Assembly: GCA_024277995.1 (NCBI GenBank)
Contig: JAJRUD010000232.1
Span: 1-40,153 of the forward strand
Origin: Chloroflexota bacterium
Lineage (GTDB): Bacteria > Chloroflexota > Anaerolineae > Anaerolineales > E44-bin32
DNA: 40,153 nucleotides
Direction: 5' to 3'
Of the stretch, positions 35,111-40,153 are shown one piece after another. The notes under the pieces were generated by a model. The model saw nothing but the letters and a program-made list of their open reading frames with translations, was not told the DNA's origin and did not search any database. A program made the translations under genes and the position numbers. How positions within the stretch are numbered: position 1 is the stretch's first letter; each line of letters starts with the position of its first letter.

Positions 35111-36049
35111 ATGGCGGATGATGTCGTATTGATCGCTCAAGGCCTGGCGCGCGCTTTCGGCGAGGTGGTCGCCGTGGACGGCCTCTCACTGCAGGTGCGG
35201 CGCGGGGAGATCTTTGGATTCCTGGGACACAACGGCGCCGGCAAGACGACCAGCGTGCGCCTGCTCAATGGAGTGCTGCGCCCGGACCAGGGCCATGTGC
35301 AGGTGTTGGGGCTGGACCCAACGAGCCAGGGGCCCGAGCTGCGTCGACGCACGGGTGTGCTCACGGAGACGCCAGCGTTGGAGGAGCGCCTGACCGCGCG
35401 CGAGAATCTGCTCTTCTACGCCGAGCTGTACGGCCTGGCGCCGGAGCGGATGACGGAGCGAGTGGAAGCGCTCCTGGAAATCTTTAATCTGGCCTCGCGC
35501 GCCGACGACAGGGTGAGCGGTTTCAGCAAGGGCATGAAGCAGCGCCTGGCTCTGGCGCGTGCCCTGGTGCACGAGCCTGAAATCCTCTTCCTGGATGAGC
35601 CGACCTCGGGGCTGGATCCCGTGGCGGCGCGCGCGGTTCGGCGTCTGGTCGCCCGTCTCAGCCGAGAAGAGGATCGCACGGTCATCCTCTGCACGCACAA
35701 CCTGATCGAGGCGCAAACCCTGTGCGACCGCGTGGCGGTGCTCAAGGCTGGCAGGCTCATGGCCCTGGGTCGCCCCGCTGACCTGGCCCGGCGCTGGGGT
35801 CGGAACCTGCGCTTGGACTTCGAGGTGTCGGGGGCCACACGCGGCTTGGCTCTGAGCGTGCTGCGCGCCACCCCTGGCGTCGCAGAGCTGGCCAGCGAAG
35901 ACGGGGTGATCAGCGTTCTGGGAATCGACCGCGAGAGAGTGCCAGACTTGGTGGAGGCATTGGTCGGCGCCGGCGTGCGCCTGTATCGTGTATCGCCGCG
36001 TGAGCCCACGCTGGAGGATATCTACTTCGCCTTGCATGGATTGGATTAG
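35111..36049 (+). CDS. ABC transporter ATP-binding protein (CcmA/NatA-like)
   Basis: A 312-residue ATPase. Walker A GHNGAGKTT, Q-loop region ending VLTETPAL, signature VSGFSKGMKQR, Walker B ILFLDEPTSGLDP and switch His in LCTHNL. The C-terminal extension after LARRWGRNL is that of the ABC-2 drug/lipid/Na+ exporter group. Substrate unknown. It is followed 14 nt later by its permease. Confidence 0.96.
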   Translation: MADDVVLIAQGLARAFGEVVAVDGLSLQVRRGEIFGFLGHNGAGKTTSVRLLNGVLRPDQGHVQVLGLDPTSQGPELRRRTGVLTETPALEERLTARENLLFYAELYGLAPERMTERVEALLEIFNLASRADDRVSGFSKGMKQRLALARALVHEPEILFLDEPTSGLDPVAARAVRRLVARLSREEDRTVILCTHNLIEAQTLCDRVAVLKAGRLMALGRPADLARRWGRNLRLDFEVSGATRGLALSVLRATPGVAELASEDGVISVLGIDRERVPDLVEALVGAGVRLYRVSPREPTLEDIYFALHGLD

Positions 36050-36063
36050 GGGAGGGGTGAGAG

Positions 36064-36885
36064 ATGAATCTGCGAGCCATGCGCGCCATCGTGCGCAAAG
36101 ACCTGAAGGTACTGTGGCAGAGCAAGGCAGTCACCGTCCCGCTGATCGTCGTCCCGCTGATCTTCCTGGTCGTGCTGCCGGCGCTGGCGGCCCTCTTGCC
36201 TTCGGCCGCTGTGCAGGCCGGGGGTCCCCTGGCGCAGATCGATCGGTACCTGCAGCAGATGCCGCAGGGCCTGCAGGCTGAGCTGGCTGGCTATGACCAG
36301 GCCCAAAAGATCGTGGTGCTGGCCCTGGTGTACTTCCTGGCGCCGATGTACCTGATCATCCCCCTGATGGTGGCCAGCGTCGTGGCCGCCGACAGCTTCG
36401 CCGGCGAGAAAGAGCGCAAGACCCTAGAGGCGCTTCTCTATTCGCCGACGACGGAACGCGAGCTCTTCGTGGCGAAAGTGCTCTCGGCCTGGCTCCCGGC
36501 GATGGCCGTGGCGCTGATCGGGTTCCTGCTCTACAGCATGGTGGCCAACCTGGCGGCGTGGCCCGTGATGGGCCGCCTCTTCTTCCCCAGCGGAATGTGG
36601 CTCGCGCTGGCCTTCTGGGTCGCCCCGGCGGTGGCCGGGCTGGGCCTGGGGGCGACCGTACTGATCTCGGCGCGGGTGGAAACCTTCCAGGAGGCCTATC
36701 AGTTGGGCGCAGTGGTGGTCTTGCCCATCCTTTCCCTGGTGATCGGCCAGGCGACGGGGGTGATGTACTTCAACCTGGTGCTGGTGATGGCGCTTGGCCT
36801 GTCCCTGTGGGCCATCGATGCCCTGCTGTTGTGGCTTGGAGGCAGGCTCTTTCGGCGCGAAGAACTGATGGCGCGCGTGGGCTGA
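36064..36885 (+). CDS. ABC-2-type transporter permease
   Basis: A 273-residue inner-membrane protein. It starts MNLRAMRAIVRKDLKVLWQSKAV (ABC-2 hallmark of cytosolic N-terminal helix), then six hydrophobic segments with the conserved DSFAGEKERKTLEALLYSP motif between helices. It pairs with the adjacent ATPase to form an exporter (a homodimer is probable as only one permease gene is seen). Together with CPBP the unit may export or modify a lipid or peptide. Confidence 0.94.
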   Translation: MNLRAMRAIVRKDLKVLWQSKAVTVPLIVVPLIFLVVLPALAALLPSAAVQAGGPLAQIDRYLQQMPQGLQAELAGYDQAQKIVVLALVYFLAPMYLIIPLMVASVVAADSFAGEKERKTLEALLYSPTTERELFVAKVLSAWLPAMAVALIGFLLYSMVANLAAWPVMGRLFFPSGMWLALAFWVAPAVAGLGLGATVLISARVETFQEAYQLGAVVVLPILSLVIGQATGVMYFNLVLVMALGLSLWAIDALLLWLGGRLFRREELMARVG

Positions 36886-36990
36886 GAGCTGGCCGGATGG
36901 CCAGGGGCAGAACGCACCATCCAGCGGGGGCCCTTTCCGCCCACCTGCCGGGAGACTCCCAGGGATCGGGAGAATATCCTGGTGGCAGGA

Positions 36991-37009
36991 GCGAGGCAGG
37001 GTGCCTCGC
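36991..37009. other. 8-bp hairpin in the leader of the 60-aa ORF
   Basis: GCGAGGCA-GGG-TGCCTCGC, 8 bp with a 3-nt loop, lies about 8 nt upstream of the GGAGG ribosome site of the small ORF. It could affect translation of that gene, or be a chance palindrome. Low weight. Confidence 0.3.
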
Positions 37010-37028
37010 CCGGGATGGAGGTGGCATC

Positions 37029-37211
37029 ATGTTCAACTGGCATCTGGCCTTCGAGTTCGGTCGCATGAAGCAGGAAGAGGCGCTTCGCCAGGCGGAGGAA
37101 GAGCGTCTCCTCCGCCAGGGCCGGCAAGGGGAGGGGCCGAGAAGGCTGGGGATGGTCCTCATGGTCTTGGCTGGATTGTCCTTCGTGATGCTTCTGACCT
37201 GGCGGGCCTGA
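37029..37211 (+). CDS. small single-helix membrane protein (60 aa)
   Basis: MFNWHLAFEFGRMKQEEALRQAEEERLLRQ forms a charged amphipathic helix, followed by a GPRR linker and a single C-terminal hydrophobic helix (LGMVLMVLAGLSFVMLLTW). GGAGG 8-12 nt upstream supports ATG 37029; the long ORF from 36558 is a frame extension through the permease. The layout is tail-anchored. No family is recognised. It is 143 nt after the permease and 117 nt before the receiver protein. Confidence 0.6.
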   Translation: MFNWHLAFEFGRMKQEEALRQAEEERLLRQGRQGEGPRRLGMVLMVLAGLSFVMLLTWRA

Positions 37212-37328
37212 ATCCACGAGAGGGATCGGACGCTCTCGCCGGCGACGGGGTTGCGTCCGACATCCCCCTCGAGAGGGGGAGAAAACAGAGGGTTTTCGTG
37301 GGTGTGTGAGTGGGTTGGGTGGAAGTCG

Positions 37329-37682
37329 ATGCGCGTATTGATAGTGGATGACCAGATGGTAGTGCGATCGGCGCTGAGGTTGTTGCTGGAGCAAGAAGCT
37401 GCGATGGAAGTGGTGGGCGAGGCCAGCGATGAGGATGCGCTGCACGCACTGATGGCGGACACAGAACCGGATCTCGTGCTCCTGGATTGGCAGTTGACCT
37501 CCCGGTCCTCGGGCGCGCTTTTGGCGGCGTTGAAAGCACGCCATCCCGGGCTGAAGGTGATCGTGCTCAGCGGGCAGCCTGGTTCCCGGCGGGCGGCACT
37601 GGGGGCAGGTGCGGATGCCTTCGTGAGCAAGGGAGAGCCCCCTGAGAGGTTGCTGGCAGCCTTGCGGGCCGTCGCCGCCTGA
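37329..37682 (+). CDS. stand-alone receiver-domain response regulator (CheY-like)
   Basis: A 117-residue receiver with no output domain. Acidic pocket VLIVDDQ, phosphoacceptor Asp53 in LVLLDWQL, Ser in VLSGQ and Lys101 in FVSKGEPP. All key residues are present, so phosphorylation should be possible. There is no kinase next to it; it could be served by the GAF kinase at 10 kb or another. ATG 37329 is preceded by GGTGGAAG. Confidence 0.9.
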   Translation: MRVLIVDDQMVVRSALRLLLEQEAAMEVVGEASDEDALHALMADTEPDLVLLDWQLTSRSSGALLAALKARHPGLKVIVLSGQPGSRRAALGAGADAFVSKGEPPERLLAALRAVAA

Positions 37683-37709
37683 GCCGCCTCTATCGAGGGG
37701 TCGCGGCCG

Positions 37710-37744
37710 GTAGAGGGCCCGCACCGAGGCGGCGGGCCCTCTAC
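37710..37744. terminator. strong hairpin after the receiver gene, likely terminator
   Basis: GTAGAGGGCCCGC-(9 nt)-GCGGGCCCTCTAC, a perfect 13-bp stem 27 nt after the stop of the receiver. No T-run follows, so it may act with Rho or as an mRNA end-stabiliser. The remaining gap to rubrerythrin (37745-37915) holds no other gene. Confidence 0.55.
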
Positions 37745-37915
37745 GCTATCTGAGGACGTACCTGGAGCGTATGCCTGCGGCGGAAGATGTCCCCTCTTCC
37801 CGAACCCTGTCTGATCCTGTGAGCCGTCTCGCTGGCGACTGAGGCCGATGTGCGCTATATTCGATGGCGGAAGCTATTTGAAGGGACATTTCCCGCCGAG
37901 GAGAAGGAGGCCATC

Positions 37916-38413
37916 ATGCCAAGCACAGAGGAGAATCTCAAAGTCGCGTTCAGCGGCGAGAGTCAGGCCAACCAGAAGTACCGTGCTTTTGCCGAGAAGG
38001 CAGAACGGGATGGTTTCCCCAATATCGCCCGCCTGTTCCGCACGACGGCCGAGGCAGAACGGGTACACGCCGAAGGCGAACTGAAGGCCCTGGGCGGCGT
38101 CGGATCAACCGTTGAGAACCTGCAGACGGCCATCGCGGGCGAGACCTACGAATACAAGGAGATGTACCCACCGATGGTCGAGCAGGCCGAGGCCGATGGT
38201 CACAAGGCCAAGCGCGTCTTCGGCTACGCGATGAAGGCGGAGGAGGTGCATGCCCGGCTCTACGAAATGGCGCTGGAGGCGGCCCGCCGGGGAGAAGATC
38301 TGACCGAGGCGGAATTCTACCTCTGCCCGTTCTGCGGGTACATCGAGTTCGGCAAGCCGCCGGAGGCCTGCCCGATCTGCGGGGCGAAAGGATCCAAGTT
38401 CGTTCAAGTCTAG
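37916..38413 (+). CDS. rbr: rubrerythrin (diiron peroxidase with rubredoxin tail)
   Basis: A 165-residue cytosolic peroxide scavenger, typical of anaerobes or microaerophiles. The N-terminal ferritin-like domain carries the diiron Glu/His set (SGESQANQKY, AEAERVHAE, AGETYEY, KAEEVHARLY). The C-terminal rubredoxin domain has CPFCG (C137, C140) and CPICG (C152, C155), so the Fe(Cys)4 site is complete. AAGGAGG 4-10 nt upstream fits ATG 37916; the earlier ORF start (37850) lies beside a TATATT -10-like sequence at 37856-37861, which suggests the leader starts later than that ATG. Confidence 0.97.
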   Translation: MPSTEENLKVAFSGESQANQKYRAFAEKAERDGFPNIARLFRTTAEAERVHAEGELKALGGVGSTVENLQTAIAGETYEYKEMYPPMVEQAEADGHKAKRVFGYAMKAEEVHARLYEMALEAARRGEDLTEAEFYLCPFCGYIEFGKPPEACPICGAKGSKFVQV

Positions 38414-38474
38414 CATTGGGCTGAGCGGCCCCGGCGCCAGGTCTGCCTTGCCGCGGGCTGTTCGGGAAAAGGGA

Positions 38475-38498
38475 CCGGAGCGGCGAAAGCCGCTCCGG
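38475..38498. terminator. bidirectional hairpin terminator between rubrerythrin and tRNA-Asn
   Basis: CCGGAGCGGC-GAAA-GCCGCTCCGG, a perfect 10-bp stem with a GAAA loop. On the minus strand it is followed by TCCCTTTTCC, a reasonable T-run for ending the tRNA transcript; on the plus strand the following CTTGACT is weak but may serve rubrerythrin. Confidence 0.65.
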
Positions 38499-38535
38499 CT
38501 TGACTCTCAGGGCTGCGCCACAGATTGGGCTCAGG

Positions 38536-38608
38536 CTCCTCGGGTAGGACTCGAACCTACAACCTAGCGGTTAACAGCCGCCCGCTCTGCCGATTGAGCT
38601 ACCGAGGA
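38536..38608 (-). tRNA. trnN: tRNA-Asn (anticodon GTT)
   Basis: The minus strand folds as a cloverleaf: acceptor TCCTCGG/CCGAGGA, D-stem GCTC/GAGC, anticodon stem GGCGG/CCGCT with loop CTGTTAA (anticodon GTT), a 5-nt variable loop and T-arm GTAGG-TTCGAGT-CCTAC. The discriminator is G. The 3' CCA is not encoded (CCT follows). It lies between rubrerythrin and the DUF2085 gene, transcribed against both. Confidence 0.96.
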
Positions 38609-38618
38609 TCGCGCAGGG

Positions 38619-38648
38619 ATTATAACCACCCGCGGTGGAAGGCGTCAA
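38619..38648 (-). promoter_or_regulatory. promoter of tRNA-Asn
   Basis: On the minus strand TTGACG (38643-38648) and TATAAT (38619-38624), with 18 bp between. The -10 ends 10 nt before the tRNA 5' end, so the primary transcript would start close to it. Confidence 0.8.
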
Positions 38649-38791
38649 GCAGAGAGGCAAAGGCGCGTCGCTCATGAAAGAGACAGGAGGAGCGATGCCC
38701 TGGCATCGGCCCGGACGTCCGATCGGCTGCCCAGGCCCCCGGCACGCGGACAGCGCCGGGGACCTGACGTGGACCAGGAAGAAAGGGCCGG

Positions 38792-38819
38792 TTGTCCCCG
38801 AAGGCCGCTGGGCTATAAT
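38792..38819 (+). promoter_or_regulatory. promoter of the DUF2085 gene (probably leaderless)
   Basis: -35 TTGTCC (38792-38797), 16-bp spacer, perfect -10 TATAAT (38814-38819). The ATG at 38827 is 8 nt after the -10, at the usual distance of a transcription start, so the message would begin at or next to the start codon. Confidence 0.65.
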
Positions 38820-38826
38820 GGCATTC

Positions 38827-39663
38827 ATGGAAGCCCCCTCGCTTGCCCCTTCGGCGCGCGCGCTGGTCCACGCTCATCTCAGCCTGCGCCGCCTGGCCGT
38901 GCTGGCTCTGGCAGGCACGGTGGCCGGGTTGTGGCTCTTCAACACGCCGGCCGGGCTGTTGGGCAAGGCTGACGCCATCGGCTACGCCGTTTGCCATCGC
39001 ATCGACCTGCGCTCCTTCCATCTGGGGGGACGTGCCCTGCCGCTCTGCGCCCGCTGTAGCGGCATGTACCTGGGCGCGCTGCTGGCGATCGGATACCCAA
39101 TGCTTGCCGGGCGGGGCCGGGCCGGAAATTACCCTGATTGGCGCATCATGACGCCCTTCGGTCTCTTCTTTCTGGCCTTCGCGGTGGACGGTGTCAACTC
39201 CTATCTGAGTTTCTTCCCCCAGGCCCCGCAACTTTACCCCCCCAGCAACCTGCTGCGCCTGGTCACGGGGACGCTGGTGGGATTGGGTATGGGGGTGGTG
39301 GTGTACGCGGCCTTCAATCAGAGCGCGTGGCGTGATTGGCGCCGAGAGGCGCCGCTGGGTTCCTACCGGGACCTGCTGCTCCTGTTGCTGCTGGCGGCCG
39401 TCCTGGTCCTGGCACTTCTCTCGGGGAACCCCCTGGTGCTCTACCCCCTGGCTCTGCTGAGCGGGCTGGCTGTGCTGGTGGTCCTGGCGGCGGTCTATAC
39501 CACCGTCGTACTGTTGGTGCTGCGGCTGGAGAACCACGCAACGTCCTGGATGGGGCTGTTCTTCCCGGCGCTGCTGGGATTTACGCTGGCCCTGCTGCAG
39601 ATCGGGGCGCTTGACCTCTTGCGCTTCAAGCTCACGGGCACGTGGGCCGGATTCAGCCTATAA
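38827..39663 (+). CDS. DUF2085 family membrane protein
   Basis: A 278-residue protein. The family signature CHRIDLRSFHLGGRALPLCARCSGMYLG is present (residues ~56-83, with Cys/His pattern C-H-R...C-x2-C), followed by about seven helices. Function unknown; the cysteines may bind a metal. ATG 38827 is used since the ATG at 38818 overlaps the -10 hexamer and the 38635 start is far upstream of it. No Shine-Dalgarno sequence is present, which fits leaderless translation. Next gene starts 10 nt after the stop. Confidence 0.85.
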   Translation: MEAPSLAPSARALVHAHLSLRRLAVLALAGTVAGLWLFNTPAGLLGKADAIGYAVCHRIDLRSFHLGGRALPLCARCSGMYLGALLAIGYPMLAGRGRAGNYPDWRIMTPFGLFFLAFAVDGVNSYLSFFPQAPQLYPPSNLLRLVTGTLVGLGMGVVVYAAFNQSAWRDWRREAPLGSYRDLLLLLLLAAVLVLALLSGNPLVLYPLALLSGLAVLVVLAAVYTTVVLLVLRLENHATSWMGLFFPALLGFTLALLQIGALDLLRFKLTGTWAGFSL

Positions 39664-39673
39664 GGAGGCGATA

Positions 39674-40153
39674 TTGGAGTTCCTGGGCGGGGTATTGGGG
39701 GCTTTCGGTCTCTCGGCGAGCGCCGGGCTGAACGCCTACGTGCCGCTGCTCGTCGTGGCGCTGCTCGCCCGCTTCACGAACTGGATCGCGCTGGCTTCAC
39801 CCTGGGATGCGCTCAGCAGTTGGTGGGTCATCGGAGCCCTGCTCGTGCTGGGGTTGATCGAGTTCCTGGCGGATAAAGTGCCGGCCGTCAATCATGCCAA
39901 CGACCTGCTGCAGACCTTTGTGCGCCCGGCTGCGGGGGCGGTGCTCTTCGCTGCCAACACTCAGGTGGTGGCCTACTTGCATCCCGTTCTGGCCATGATC
40001 GCCGGACTGCTCGTGGCCGGCGGCGTGCACGCCGCGAAGTCGGCGGCCATCCGTCCGGTGGTGACGGCCACCACCGGGGGAGCGGGCAACGTGATCGTCA
40101 GTCTGGCCGAGGACGTGCTGGCGACGGTGCTGTCCATCCTATCGGTGGTGATC
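39674..40153 (+). CDS. DUF4126 family membrane protein (3' end outside window)
   Basis: Open frame of 160 codons running off the window, absent from the ORF track because it starts with TTG. AAGGAGG lies 5 nt upstream of TTG 39674. The product begins EFLGGVLGAFGLSASAGLNAYVPLL and continues through several helices with DKVPAVNHANDLLQTFVRPAAGA, a conserved DUF4126 stretch. Function unknown. It is 10 nt after the DUF2085 stop, so probably in its operon. Confidence 0.88.
   Translation, partial: MEFLGGVLGAFGLSASAGLNAYVPLLVVALLARFTNWIALASPWDALSSWWVIGALLVLGLIEFLADKVPAVNHANDLLQTFVRPAAGAVLFAANTQVVAYLHPVLAMIAGLLVAGGVHAAKSAAIRPVVTATTGGAGNVIVSLAEDVLATVLSILSVVI

Overview
This is a GC-rich bacterial chromosomal segment with dense, almost entirely plus-strand gene content. 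Only one protein gene (a lipoprotein) and one tRNA lie on the minus strand. The mix of genes (P1B metal ATPases, DinB, CPBP proteases, DUF2085/DUF4126 membrane proteins, many alpha/beta hydrolases and class I methyltransferases, rubrerythrin, an Lnt-like protein) and the sequence style suggest a Chloroflexota (Anaerolineae-like) bacterium. That assignment is inference; there is no rRNA or other phylogenetic marker in the window.

Layout. (1) 1-8 kb is a metal-homeostasis block: the C-terminal end of a P1B ATPase, a small companion protein, a broken and an intact methyltransferase, a MerR-family regulator, a second P1B ATPase with a YPC motif behind a textbook MerR-type promoter (19-bp spacer plus a 21-bp dyad), a ~107-bp tandem palindromic repeat, then a CmtR-like ArsR sensor with its own promoter/operator, overlapping a third P1B ATPase. 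nagA follows 13 nt later. (2) 9.2-13 kb holds a tiny basic protein with its own promoter, an intrinsic terminator, a three-GAF NarL-type sensor kinase with its LuxR-type response regulator, then a hairpin-rich repeat region ending in a perfect intrinsic terminator. (3) 13.3-24.1 kb is a long, tightly packed run: flavodoxin-like protein, large membrane-anchored hydrolase, 4-TM protein, DUF6544-like protein, alpha/beta hydrolase, polytopic membrane protein, CPBP protease, methyltransferase, Lnt-like acyltransferase, a frameshifted tiny glycine-rich protein and an NAD-dependent epimerase-like protein. (4) 24.1-26.9 kb is a scar zone: a decayed membrane-protein gene, a minus-strand lipoprotein and an IS256-like transposase remnant. 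(5) 26.9-36.9 kb is a second packed run: SDR, alpha/beta hydrolase, SDR fused to a helical domain, PHP phosphoesterase, methyltransferase, DinB, HExxH peptidase-like protein, polytopic membrane protein (a paralogue of the one in block 3), CPBP protease and an ABC-2 transporter pair. (6) 37-40 kb has a small membrane protein, a stand-alone receiver, rubrerythrin, tRNA-Asn (minus), a probably leaderless DUF2085 protein and a truncated DUF4126 protein.

How they work together. Block 1 is a plausible multi-metal efflux system with separate MerR and ArsR sensors wired to different pumps. Blocks 3 and 5 share an arrangement (alpha/beta hydrolase, methyltransferase, homologous membrane protein followed by a CPBP protease), which looks like a duplicated envelope- or lipid-related module. 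Its substrate cannot be told from sequence alone. No CRISPR array, rRNA or intact mobile element was seen.
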